The position numbers were made by a program, and so were the translations under genes. Source: Theocolax elegans (taxonomy: Eukaryota > Arthropoda > Insecta > Hymenoptera > Cerocephalidae). Taken from it: a stretch of DNA of 64,000 nucleotides. The notes below the pieces were generated by a model. That model was given only the letters and a program-made list of their open reading frames with translations. It was not told where the DNA came from and did not search any database. Shown piece after piece: positions 10,855 to 22,001 of the stretch. The stretch's first letter is position 1, and every line of letters starts with the position of its first letter. The DNA is taken from NCBI GenBank assembly GCA_026168455.1, contig CM047431.1, forward strand, positions 15,550,183 through 15,614,182. The letters run 5' to 3'.

Positions 10855-10968
10855 TTTTTGTGATTACAATATATAATTTTTTTTATAATTCAAATCATTA
10901 TTGTAACACTGTGTTCATATATTGAGCTATTTCATTGTGATATTTATTTATTATAAATTAATTATTTT

Positions 10969-11411
10969 TTTTTTATTCTAGATTTTTGTGCCCTCTTTTT
11001 CCTGGCACTTCCTACCGTTTATCCCCTGAGGACTTTAACGGTATCCACCTACTACCTACGTGTAGGTGCTTTATCCCTCACTTAAAAATCCCACCATCTC
11101 GCATTCGCCCGGGGTTATGCCCGTGGATGAGGGAAACCTGTGAAGCAGGGAAAACCACACCCCAGATGGCCGGTGTATTCGAAACATTCTTTTTGGGTGT
11201 CAAAGTCACATTGCGTAGGCCTTGACACCGAAACCGAATGTTTCACACCTCCCGCTCACGTTGTGAAGTGTGAAAAAACACCTAACCCGCCACGAAAGCC
11301 AAGCGACCGAGAGCGTCACCCATCCACTTGGGTACCGCGCTCAATACTGCTTAACTTCCGTGACCGGCTGAGGTGCGTCTCCGCCACTCCGACACTCCTC
11401 CACCGCGTCGG
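10969..11411 (-). repeat. 5S rRNA-derived SINE (SINE3-like)
   Basis: Read on the minus strand, the first 130 bases resemble 5S rRNA in its internal promoter. An A-box-like GAAGTTAAGCAGTATTGAG (about 11339-11358) and a C-box-like GGATGGGTGAC (11315-11325) sit at about the expected spacing. About 300 bases of unrelated body and an A-rich tail (about 10969-10980) follow. The insert is flanked by a perfect 22-bp direct repeat at 10947-10968 and 11412-11433. 5S-derived SINEs are far rarer than tRNA-derived ones. The body matches no element I recognise. Confidence 0.8.
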
Positions 11412-11433
11412 TTTATTATAAATTAATTATTTT

Positions 11434-11771
11434 ACAGCAATCAATTTTAAATAAAGTTGACTTAAAAATTTTATAAATATTTATTACATTTTTATTTTTT
11501 GTGTATATGTTTATATATATAATGAAGAGTGAAATCTTCTTCTATTAAATTAGAGTGATTCTCCGTTTCTCCCCTTTTATTTTCTCCGGACCATTTTTTT
11601 TTAGTTTAAAAACTAAAACTTCTTGTCCTTATGTGTAAGCACACTTTATAATGTAATTTAGAAGGAGCGGGTGAACATGGTAATGTGCCTTCCAGGAGAT
11701 GATGCCCCATAATGTCCAGAAAGTCACACAGACGACCTAGACATCATCTACAGAAAGTGATAATGTTTTGT
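11434..11771. other. AT-rich spacer with a relic hairpin unit
   Basis: No gene. At about 11687-11755 there is a degenerate hairpin unit (GAGATGATGCCCC ... GACATCATCTACAG) that resembles the roughly 98-bp tandem repeats at 35595-38100 and the ends of the adjoining foldback structure. Confidence 0.5.
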
Positions 11772-12984
11772 ACAATGCCAATATGCCTTCCAGTAGATGA
11801 TGCCCCGATATCCTGGAGGACAAACCGTTGATCTAGACCACATCAACGGGAAGTTGCAGTTTGAGTTCTACATCCGGTTAGACATATTTAGGGCATCTAT
11901 ATTCATACGCTCACAGCTGTTTCATTTTAATATTTAATTCCTAGATTGTATACATCAATATTTGTTATTCAAACTAAAAATTTTTTTTAATGAAATAGCT
12001 AAAACCATTGATATACTACACTAACCTAATAGTAAAAAATGTTCAAGGGAAAGGGCAAATAGTATCATTTTTGTTTTAATTTTCTACATTTTTTAACTCG
12101 TACGCTGTATTTATCATTATTTGACATTCATGCAATCAGAAAACAAATTATATAAAATGGCTGAAACCATCGTAAATTCGATTCGATCGATTCTCTGTAA
12201 AATCGAATAATCGAAAAAATAGATTTTGTTAAAAAATTATTCATGTGTTCATTAAATCACCCTGGATGTGGGAGATTTTTTTCTGATTTTTCTTAAGCGG
12301 TGCTTCGCAGATTTTAAGGTTGAAAAATTTGAAAAAAGGACATTTTCTAATCTTCCCTAGTTTTTCATCATTTTTTTATTTAAAAAAGGGATAATTCTAC
12401 ATAAAGATTGAAATAGACCCTTTTTCTTTAAAATTTGAAGTTTTTAAAAAAAAAATGTTTGAAAGTTGTAGCGGTCAACGTTTATGATTTTAAATATGCT
12501 TTAATTATAAAGTTATGATTATGATAACTAACCTGTAACATCCGTGACATAATTTTCAGAAGTAAAACGTGATTCATTAAATAAGCCTAATTCATAAGCA
12601 ATCAACTAGAGTTTTTTTAGAGTGGGTTTATGTGTACGGTGACTATCAAAAATTATGAAGCAACTTCATATCTGATAAAATTGTAACAATTATGCATTAT
12701 TTACTAATAACCGACTAAAAAAATTATTTAATTAATTTCTAATGATTTTGTTATGACCCGACTCTTAAAGTCGGCTTGCTCATTATTCTTCTTGAACTGT
12801 TTGGTCGACGGAGGTTATTTTATTTCACCTCTACCCTTCACGCAAGAGTGACGGGCATTCCCCCATCCGCCAGCCGGGAAACGCGCTGCATACGGGGACA
12901 GGACACCCCGCACGGTCAGAAACAGTATATTACATGATGTAATTTATTACTTATTTATAAAATAACATAATTTTATTTAAAAAA
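11772..12984 (+). repeat. Left inverted arm of the foldback structure
   Basis: 1.2-kb arm. The outer tip carries a hairpin-like unit with GTAGATGATG. The body is AT-rich, and a GC-rich block at about 12740-12925 includes CCCATCCGCCAGCCGG. The arm ends at an A/T-rich junction. The inverse copy is at 19877-21090. Confidence 0.8.
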
Positions 12985-13487
12985 AATTTTTTTTAATTAT
13001 ATAAATAAAACAAAGTATCGCACACAAGAATATTAACACAGTACTAGCGGACAAATTTTGCATAATAGTTGATAATAATTTGAATCTTTTTGAACTAAAT
13101 TTGATTCATTTGGGATATTGGAGGCAAAGCTTTATACATTCAATACCTCTTATGGAAAGTTGCACTATATCACATATTGCGCGACATTATTGTTGAGATT
13201 TTAATTAAATTCGATCTGATAATAATGACAAATGTTTAGAATACTTTTCTCGCTTAGAAATTTTCATCGAGTACATTGAATGCTTAATTAATACTAAATT
13301 ATTTTAAAGTAATATAGAAATTTTGTCGGTCTTTCTGAGCTAACGTCTAACGACTCTAAGAACTTCGAGTTGCACGCTCGAAAAGGCACGATAATTCGCC
13401 GCGTATCGATCCCGAGGACAACATTATGAAAGCCACAAGCCGCCAGACATAAACCAAAAGGAGAAAGAAGAAGCAAATAAAATACTA

Positions 13488-14166
13488 ACAAGGGAAGTAC
13501 ATGACCTCCGGGAAACGGATCTCATCCTAACTTTGGTATGTCTTTTATAATATAAAAATATGAAGAAAGCCAAGTTATCTCTTGCCAATGGCCACTTTTA
13601 CGGAAGTTATTCGATATCCAATAATAATAGCAGTAAAAATTACTTCCAATTCGATCGCTTATAACTCGGAAACAAATAAAGATAAACAATCAAACCAAAA
13701 ACCAGAAGAAAGTTGAGTTTAAGTAGATATGATTTGAAAAAAAAGAAGCTCAAATTGCTTAATTTGAAGCAAAGTTATGAAGTAAATAAGAAATTGAAGA
13801 AATTTTAACCAAAATTTAATATGAAAAATTTATTGTTTCTTTTGGCCTAATAATCTTCAATTTCTTATTTACTTCATAACTTTGCTTCAAATTAAGCAAT
13901 TTGAGCTTCTTTTTTTTCAAACCATATCTACTGGAACTCAACTTTCTTCTGGTTTTTAGTTTGATTGTTTATCTTTATTTGTTTCCGAGTTATAAGCGAT
14001 CGAATTGTAAGTAATTTTTACTGCTATTATTATTGGATGTCGAATAACTTCCGTAAAAGTGGCCATTGGCAAGAGATAACTTGGCTTTCTTCATATTTTT
14101 ATATTATAAAAGACATACTAAAGTTAGGATGAGATCCGTTTCCCGGAGGTCAGGTACTTCCCTTGT
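13488..14166. mobile_element. Foldback MITE family A, copy 1
   Basis: A 679-bp element that is almost entirely two inverse arms meeting near 13825. It starts ACAAGGGAAGTAC and ends GTACTTCCCTTGT. The subterminal word CCGGGAAACGGATCT and the inner block GCCAAGTTATCTCTTGCC are present in both arms. Related copies lie at 21349-22001 and, partially, at 60615-60742. No coding capacity. Confidence 0.85.
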
Positions 14167-14411
14167 AAGTTATAAAATTGAAAATATTTTAAATAAAAAA
14201 GAAATTTTAAGTCTATGTGTTTCCTCTTGGGACCGTCCGTCAGAACTCATCAATGGGGTGCAGACGGTCCCTGCTTATGATACCGAAATTTAAATTTATC
14301 ATTATTTTGATTCCATAATATTGTCTTGTGTGTCTGGGGCAGGGACCGTCAAGAGGAAACACATAGGCTTAAAATTTCTTTCTTATTAAAATATTTTCAA
14401 TTTTATAACTT
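14167..14411. mobile_element. Small nested inverted-repeat element
   Basis: A 245-bp insertion with roughly 60-bp inverted ends beginning AAGTTATAAAATTGAAAATA and carrying CCTATGTGTTTCCTCTTG toward the centre. It interrupts the compound palindrome: the matching site on the left arm (about 13483-13490) is continuous. Its core contains a GACGGTCCCTGC motif. No ORF. Confidence 0.75.
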
Positions 14412-15099
14412 AGTATTTTATTTGCTTCTTCTTTCTTCTTTTGGTTTATGTCTGGCGGCATGTGGCCTTCATAATGTTGTCCTCGAGATTGATACGCGGC
14501 GAATTGTCGTGCCTTTTCGATCGAGCAACTTGGAGTTCTTAGAGTCGTTAGACGTTAGCTCAGTAAGACCGACAAAATTTCTATATTAATTTAAAAACTT
14601 TAGCCTGGGCGAGGAAAATTATACTTTTAATAATAAATTATTTTACTTATATGATCAGTCGTCATATAGGTCCTTACATTGTCTTTAAATGAAATTGTAT
14701 TAGATTCGTAAATATTGCATTCAAAGCTCATTTACCCAATGATACTTTTTTTTAATATACGTTGCAAAAATATTACTTTTGAAATAACGTAATAAATTTG
14801 AAAGAAAATTAATGTGTCAGAAAGAGAGACAACCAAATTATGCAAACTCAGCAAGTGAATAAACTTTGATGAGATTGTTTGCATTAATTCAATAAGTTCT
14901 TTTTTTAAATATTAGGTCGCTTACAGCATTTGTACCTGAAATAAAGTAAATTTACATTAGTTTGTTTGTTTAATATACGATTTGAATTCAAGACAATTTG
15001 AATAAATTTATCTAATTTTTGAAAAATCAAATTAGCAATTCTTATATTCGAAGCTGTTTTCCTTGCATAAATAATAGAAATTGAAGTTTTCCGTATATT

Positions 15100-15399
15100 T
15101 GTGGCACCAGGGCCGTGAATGCAAGTTCGACAAACCTCGTGCCGTAAGCAGAAGCTAACCCCGCGAACAATCTTTGCTACCTCGATCCCCGCGCTGAGCG
15201 AAGTGCCACCTTGAGCTAGCCGCGAGAAAAGGGCGATTCGTTCAGGCAGGACCGACCACTCTTGCGCACGAAGTGTCGGCGACCGGCTCGTACCTCACGC
15301 CTTATCACTGTATCCGCGCTTGTTCTAAATAAATAAGTTTTAGTTATTAAGTTGGTTTACTTCTCTACCTATTTCACATACTCGCCCAGTTGTCCAAAG
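15100..15399 (+). repeat. Possible 5' LTR of a degenerate gypsy-like element
   Basis: GC-richer block starting TGTGGCACC with an AATAAA signal near its end. It is followed at 15400 by TGGTGACCC, which looks like a primer-binding site. The gag-like frame begins about 380 bases further on. No matching second LTR was found in the window, so the borders are tentative. Confidence 0.4.
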
Positions 15400-15777
15400 T
15401 GGTGACCCTGTTCGAAGAGAAAATAAAATAAAGGACTAATTCGGCGAGAGGTGGATCGGACGAAAAACAAAAAAAAAAATGCATTTTTAGTGAAATGAAA
15501 ACTCCCAGGACTCATTATGTGCTTTACTTTTCATTTCCACCAGTGTGAAACGTGTTCCGCGGGTGTGATTCGAGCCTTTCTTCGCCTCGCGCGAGTTCTC
15601 GCCAAGTGGATCCCCCGCCATTCGCCGCGTGGTAACCGGCGCCGCCATTGTTTCCGGGAATTGGGCATCGCCCGTTACCAGTTCTTGGAATTGCTTCCAT
15701 ACAAACTTGTTTTTCGTTTCGCGTGAGTATACAGTGGCTATTAAAACACCCAATCAAGTGATTCTCCGCGTTAAGAC

Positions 15778-16416
15778 GTGGAATCGTACCTACATCAGCC
15801 TCCAGTAAGCGGCCTCATAAGTTTTTCTCCGCGATGCCGCTTATCACTCGAGAAGCCGGCAACTCTAACACACCAAGCGCCGACCGTTGAAGCTTCTTTG
15901 CATTGCCGTTTGCCGCCTTTTTGGAAGGCCAACCTCACGTTGTGGTTCACAAAGATTGAATCGGCATTCAATTTTCACCACATCCGATTCGATATGAGCA
16001 AGTATGACTCGGTTGTTATGGTCCTCGACAACGACGTAGCTCAAGAGGTTTCGGACATCCTTCTCGCACCACCGGAAACCAACAGATACACGCATCTCAA
16101 AGACGCAATACTCGCTCGTTTCACAGATTCATCCGGCCAACAACTGCACAAGCTGCTTACCGAATTGGAACTCGACAAAAAGCCATCTAAGCTCCTGCGC
16201 CAGATGCGCACGCTCGCAGGAACCGCTATTACAAACGAGGCACTTAGAGTCAAATGGCTGGATTTACTGCCCTCAAGCATCAACAAGTTTTTAAAACTAC
16301 TCAAAGGTTCCAACTTGGACGAGCAAGGCACCCTCGCAGACGAATTAATGGCGGACGACCCTACCAAATGCAAGCCTGCGTGCTTCTTTTCAACCAGTCT
16401 TCAGGGAAACCGTTAG
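15778..16416 (+). pseudogene. Gypsy-like gag fragment
   Basis: An open frame of 212 codons whose central part (about residues 50-185) has the helical Gag pattern of arthropod gypsy-group elements: a tryptophan-rich start (LWFTKIESAF), then DVAQEVSDILLAPP and a later LLRQMRTLAG block. It would encode the capsid-like shell protein. No zinc knuckle is seen before the frame ends. Pol continues downstream in broken frames, so this copy is dead. Confidence 0.7.
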
Positions 16417-16479
16417 AGCTTCTCCCGATCCAGGCGGCCGAGGGAGGCAACCTTACCAAGCCCGAGAACCACCTACACA

Positions 16480-18103
16480 TTTTTGACCGAAAAACCCGAA
16501 TCAAATTTTTAGTTGACTCAGGCTCAGTCGTTTCTCTTCTACGTAGGTCTTCAATCAAAAGGAAGCTACACAAGCAGCCACTAACACTCATGGCAGCAAA
16601 TGCAACACCACACCAACTTTCAGACACCACACAATGATGCTGAACCTGGGCCTACGACGAGCGTACGTTTGGAATTTTATGGTCGCCAACGTTTAATCTG
16701 CTATATTGGGTGCTGATTTCCTGGCACACCACGGCCCCCTCCTCGACGTCAGACGCAGACGCCTCGTTGACTCACTGACAGGCATGACGTCAGACGGAAG
16801 CATGGCACCCCCCGCAATCTACAGCGTCACAATATCCACCCCGAGCGTTCGGCACAGGAAGGCCAGAAGCAATACCAAACTCTGTTGCAAGAATTCGACG
16901 ATATCACCTCTCCAGAGAATACTATGACCTTCCTTCCAGACTTACCCGTCTTCCACCGGATACACACTTCCGGCTCACCAGTCTTTGATCGGCCGCGTCG
17001 ACTCATCGGCCCAAGACTATCTGCAGCTAAAGCTGAATTTAAACGCCTACTGGACCAAGGGATCATCCGACCCTCCTCCAGCCAATGGGCAAGTCCGCTG
17101 CACCTCGTTTCCAAACCGGACGGAACGTGACGAGTTACAGGCGACTACAGGCGTCTCAACGCCTGCACTATACCGGACCGCTACCCGATACCCATCGTGG
17201 AGGACTTGTTGCTCGAGGTAAAAGGAAAGATATTTTCCACAATTGACCTTTGGAAGGCTTTTTACCAGATTCCTATGGCAGAGGAAGATATTCCAAAAAT
17301 GGCTATAACCACGCCTTTCGGACTCATCGAATTCACTTGCTCTTCACTTGGTCAACGCAATGCTGCGCAGTCGCTGCAACGCACGATGGAACACCTCTTG
17401 CGAGACTGTCCATTCGCGAAATGCTACCTCGACGACATTTTCGTTGCCTCCGATGACCACATTCAGCATTTGACGCGGATATTTGTAATTTTGCGGAACG
17501 CCAATCTGCGGATTAATAAGGACAAATGCTCGCTGGGAAAAAATCAAGTTGAATACCTTGGCTACACCATTTCTGCAGACGGCATCAAGCTTCCTGCCCG
17601 CAAGATCCATGTTATCGAAGAATATCCTAAACCGCAGACGCCATCAAAATTGCGACGCTTCCTTGGCCTCAAAAACTATTACCGCCGCTGCATCGCCAAG
17701 GCTGCTGACATTATGGCTCCTCTAAATGAGCTTCTCAAAGGCCTGCTTATTAAAAGAAACTCCACTTTCCTGGACGCCAGCCGCAGAAGACGCCTTCGCT
17801 CGCAGCAAAGCAGCCTTGGCCAAAGCAGCTACATACACCTTCCTCAAGCCAGACGCTCCTCTCGCTTTGAGAACAGACGCCTCAAACACGGCTATAGGTG
17901 CCTCTCTCGAGCGAAAATTCCCACGTGGTACCTGTAGACCATTAAATTTCTCGAGAAAGCTTTCGGACACCGAAAAGCGCTATAGCGCATACGATAGAGA
18001 GCTGCTGGCCGTTTATGCAGCCTTCAAGCAGTTCAGCCGATCCTTAGAGGGTAGAACATTCACAATCTTTACTGACCATCGCCCTTTAATTCTCGCAGCA
18101 TAG
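16480..18103 (+). pseudogene. Gypsy-like pol fragment (protease, RT, RNase H), frameshifted
   Basis: Pieces of one pol gene lie in different frames. A retropepsin-like motif LVDSGS is near 16513. The start of RT (GIIRPSSSQWASPL) is near 17065. An RT palm segment in frame from 17197 carries the catalytic YLDD (near 17427) and the FLGLKNYYRR block. RNase H in a shifted frame from 17726 carries RTDAS and FTDHRPL. The frame changes near 16990-17130 and near 17730 break the polyprotein. Integrase is absent; the sequence passes into the foldback arm at about 18207. The 3' part is repeated at 18883-19766. Confidence 0.8.
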
Positions 18104-18882
18104 CAACACTCGGACAAAGCTTTCCCTCGCCAGGCACGCCAGTTGGACTACATCCTACAACACCAGGTCTCCTTCGCGTACGTCAAGGGCGAAAAAACGA
18201 CGTCGGCGAAAAAATTTTAAAAATAAAATTATGTTATTTTATAAATAAGTAATAAATTACATCATGTAATATACTGTTTCTGACCGTGCGGGGTGTCCTG
18301 TCCCCGTATGCAGCGCGTTTCCCGGCTGGCGGATGGGGGAATGCCCGTCACTCTTGCGTGAAGGGTAGAGGTGAAATAAAATAACCTCCGTCGACCAAAC
18401 AGTTCAAGAAGAATAATGAGCAAGCCGACTTTAAGAGTCGGGTCATAACAAAATCATTAGAAATTAATTAAATAATTTTTTTAGTCGGTTATTAGTAAAT
18501 AATGCATAATTGTTACAATTTTATCAGATATGAAGTTGCTTCATAATTTTTGATAGCCACCGTACACATAAACCCACTCTAAACAAATTCTAGTTGATTT
18601 CTTATGAATTAGGCTTATTTAATGAATCACGTTTTACTTCTGAAAATTATGTCACGGATGTTACAGGTTAGTTATCATAATCATAACTTTATAATTAAAA
18701 CATATTTAAAATCATAAACGTTGACCGCTACAACTTTCAAACATTTTTTTTTAAAAACTTCAAATTTTAAAGAAAAAGGGTCTATTTCAATCTTTATGTA
18801 GAATTATCCCTTTTTGAGATAAAAAAATGATGAAAAACTAGGGAAGATTAGAAAATGTCCTTTTTTCAAATTTTTTAACCTT
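17220..18882. repeat. 1663-bp tandem duplication, unit 1
   Basis: The segment from AAAAGGAAAG at 17220 through the RT/RNase H remnant and part of the inverted arm is repeated immediately at 18883-20545 with very few differences. The junction has only AAAA in common, suggesting recent non-homologous duplication or an assembly error. Confidence 0.85.
18207..18882 (-). repeat. Partial extra copy of the right inverted arm
   Basis: Starts at the same A/T-rich junction as 19877 and includes the GC-rich block, but is cut off at 18882 by the tandem duplication junction. It exists because the duplicated unit spans the end of the gypsy fragment and the inner half of the arm. Confidence 0.8.
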
Positions 18883-20545
18883 AAAAGGAAAGATATTTTC
18901 CACAATTGACCTTTGGAAGGCTTTTTACCAGATTCCTATGGCAGAGGAAGATATTCCAAAAATGGCTATAACCACGCCTTTCGGACTCATCGAATTCACT
19001 TGCTCTTCACTTGGTCAACGCAATGCTGCGCAGTCGCTGCAACGCACGATGGAACACCTCTTGCGAGACTGTCCATTCGCGAAATGCTACCTCGACGACA
19101 TTTTCGTTGCCTCCGATGACCACATTCAGCATTTGACGCGGATATTTGTAATTTTGCGGAACGCCAATCTGCGGATTAATAAGGACAAATGCTCGCTGGG
19201 AAAAAATCAAGTTGAATACCTTGGCTACACCATTTCTGCAGACGGCATCAAGCTTCCTGCCCGCAATATCCATGTTATCGAAGAATATCCTAAACCGCAG
19301 ACGCCATCAAAATTGCGACGCTTCCTTGGCCTCAAAAACTATTACCGCCGCTGCATCGCCAAGGCTGCTGACATTATGGCTCCTCTAAATGAGCTTCTCA
19401 AAGGCCTGCTTATTAAAAGAAACTCCACTTTCCTGGACGCCAGCCGCAGAAGACGCCTTCGCTCGCAGCAAAGCAGCCTTGGCCAAAGCAGCTACATACA
19501 CCTTCCTCAAGCCAGACGCTCCTCTCGCTTTGAGAACAGACGCCTCAAACACGGCTATAGGTGCCTCTCTCGAGCGAAAATTCCCACGTGGTACCTGTAG
19601 ACCATTAAATTTCTCGAGAAAGCTTTCGGACACCGAAAAGCGCTATAGCGCATACGATAGAGAGCTGCTGGCCGTTTATGCAGCCTTCAAGCAGTTCAGC
19701 CGATCCTTAGAGGGTAGAACATTCACAATCTTTACTGACCATCGCCCTTTAATTCTCGCAGCATAGCAACACTCGGACAAAGCTTTCCCTCGCCAGGCAC
19801 GCCAGTTGGACTACATCCTACAACACCAGGTCTCCTTCGCGTACGTCAAGGGCGAAAAAACGACGTCGGCGAAAAAATTTTAAAAATAAAATTATGTTAT
19901 TTTATAAATAAGTAATAAATTACATCATGTAATATACTGTTTCTGACCGTGCGGGGTGTCCTGTCCCCGTATGCAGCGCGTTTCCCGGCTGGCGGATGGG
20001 GGAATGCCCGTCACTCTTGCGTGAAGGGTAGAGGTGAAATAAAATAACCTCCGTCGACCAAACAGTTCAAGAAGAATAATGAGCAAGCCGACTTTAAGAG
20101 TCGGGTCATAACAAAATCATTAGAAATTAATTAAATAATTTTTTTAGTCGGTTATTAGTAAATAATGCATAATTGTTACAATTTTATCAGATATGAAGTT
20201 GCTTCATAATTTTTGATAGCCACCGTACACATAAACCCACTCTAAACAAATTCTAGTTGATTTCTTATGAATTAGGCTTATTTAATGAATCACGTTTTAC
20301 TTCTGAAAATTATGTCACGGATGTTACAGGTTAGTTATCATAATCATAACTTTATAATTAAAACATATTTAAAATCATAAACGTTGACCGCTACAACTTT
20401 CAAACATTTTTTTTTTAAAAACTTCAAATTTTAAAGAAAAAGGGTCTATTTCAATCTTTATGTAGAATTATCCCTTTTTGAGATAAAAAAATGATGAAAA
20501 ACTAGGGAAGATTAGAAAATGTCCTTTTTTCAAATTTTTTAACCT
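18883..20545. repeat. 1663-bp tandem duplication, unit 2
   Basis: Second unit of the duplication starting at 17220, offset by 1663 bases throughout. One substitution seen in the RT-like frame (AAGATCC in unit 1, AATATCC in unit 2) and a homopolymer length change near 20405 distinguish it. Confidence 0.85.
18913..19766 (+). pseudogene. Second copy of the gypsy-like RT/RNase H fragment
   Basis: A duplicate of the 3' part of the pol fragment, starting inside the RT domain, so it lacks the RT N-terminus, protease and Gag. It retains YLDD and the RNase H RTDAS and FTDHRPL motifs in two frames, with the same internal frameshift near 19393 as unit 1. The shared frameshift shows that it predates the duplication. 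Confidence 0.8.
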
Positions 20546-21090
20546 TAAAATCTGCGAAGCACCGCTTGAGAAAAATCAGAAAAAAATCTCCCACATCCAG
20601 GGTGATTTAAGGAACACATAAATAATTTTTTAACAAAATCTATTTTTTCGATTATTCGATTTTACAGAGAGTCGATCGAATCGAATTTACGATGGTTTCA
20701 GCCATTTTATATAATTTGTTTTCTGATTGCATGAATGTCAAATAATGATAAATTCAGCGTAGGAGTTAAAAAATGTAGAAAATTAAAACAAAAATGATAC
20801 TATTTGCCATTTCCCTTGAACATTTTTTACTATTAGGTTAGTGTAGTATATCAATGGTTTTAGCTATTTCATTAAAAAAATTTTTTAGTTTGAATAACAA
20901 ATATTGATGTATACAATCTAGGAATAAAATATTAAAATGAAACAGCTGTGAGCGTATGAATATAGATGCCCTAAATATGTCTAACCGGATGTAGAACTCA
21001 AACTGCAACTTCCCGTTGATGTTGTCTAGATCGACGGTTTTTCTTCCAGGATACCGTGGGATCATCTACTGGAAGGCATATTGGCATTGT
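19877..21090 (-). repeat. Right inverted arm of the foldback structure
   Basis: Inverse counterpart of 11772-12984, complete to its outer tip, where the GATCATCTACTGGAAGGC hairpin word mirrors the left tip. Small substitutions and indels relative to the left arm indicate that the arms have diverged for some time, so they are not an assembly mirror of each other. Confidence 0.8.
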
Positions 21091-21348
21091 AAGTTGTATC
21101 CTTCTATAAGTGCAAAGAAATTTTTATATAAAAATAAAATGGTTACGCTACATTATTACTCTGTACAATTATTACGCATATTCCGAAAATGTCACATGAA
21201 TGAAAATGAATCGAATTCGGGACCTTTCGAAAGTTGTACTGATGCAGTTTACCAAAATGCCGTATCAATTCATGCAGGAGCGAGATACAGTTGGTGATCG
21301 ATCTGGAGATAGAACCGGATCTTTGGCCACACAAATATTCGTACTTAT

Positions 21349-22001
21349 AAAGGGAGTACTTGAGCTCCGGGAAACAGATCTTATCCTAACTTTAGTATGT
21401 CTTCTATAATATAAAAATATGAAGAACGCCAAGTATATTACTTGGCAATGGCCACGTTTACGAAAGTTATTCGACATCTTATAATAATAGTAGTAAAAAT
21501 TACTTCCAATCTGATCGCTTATAACTCCTAAACAAATGAAGATAGACACTCAAACAAAAACCACAAGAAAGTTAAGTTCAAGTAGATATGATTTGGAAAA
21601 CAAGAAGTTCAAGTTGCTCAATTTGGAGTAAAGTTATGAAGAAAATAAAAAATTAAAGATTATTTGGCCAAAAGAAACAATAAATTTTTCACATTAACTT
21701 TTGGTTAAAATTTCTTCAAATTCTTGTTTTCTTCATAACTTTGGCCAAATTGAGCAATTTAAGCTTCTTTTTTTTGAAACCATATCTACTTTAGCTCAAC
21801 TTTCATTTGGTTTTTGGTATGAGCGTCTATCTGGATATAATGAAAGTAATTTTCGTTGAAATTATTTTTAGATGTCGAATAGCTTTCGTAAAAGTGGCCA
21901 TTGGCAAGGAATAACTTGGCTTTATTCATATTTCTATATTACAGAAGACATACCAAAGTTAGGATAAGATCCGATTCCCGGGGGTCAAGTACTCCCCTTG
22001 T
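21349..22001. mobile_element. Foldback MITE family A, copy 2
   Basis: A 653-bp copy of the element at 13488-14166, with about the same inverted-arm layout: an outer AAAGGGAGTACTTGAGCTCC, and an inner block with TTGGCAATGGCCAC in both arms. Its arms are more diverged from each other than those of copy 1, and its flanks differ, which supports mobility of the 0.65-kb unit on its own. Confidence 0.8.

Larger units (their letters stand above)
13305..14590. repeat. Compound palindrome around a foldback MITE
   Basis: Segments 13305-13487 and 14412-14590 are inverse copies of each other and flank the hairpin element at 13488-14166. A further small inverted-repeat element (14167-14411) interrupts the right side. 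Both outer arms carry the same short open frame with a hydrophobic start and an AACGLHNVVL-type tail. Because it lies in both arms it is a by-product of the palindrome, not a gene. Confidence 0.7.
11772..21090. mobile_element. 9.3-kb foldback structure with 1.2-kb inverted arms
   Basis: The left arm starting ACAATGCCAATATGCCTTCC (11772) is matched in inverse orientation by the right arm ending GGCATTGT (21090). The arms align over about 1.2 kb with a few percent mismatches. They enclose a nested palindromic element, a degenerate gypsy-like gag-pol fragment and an extra partial right arm produced by tandem duplication. No transposase was found. The simplest reading is a foldback-type or long-TIR non-autonomous DNA element that later received other insertions. 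An inverted segmental duplication is the alternative. No target-site duplication was identified. Confidence 0.65.

Noticed and set aside
13294..14589. Small secreted or membrane protein genes (hydrophobic start, mirrored on both strands)
   Set aside because: The two frames are the same sequence in the two arms of a palindrome and lack any gene context.
16254..17221. Separate small genes in the gypsy-like fragment
   Set aside because: They are out-of-frame or shifted pieces of one degenerate gag-pol.
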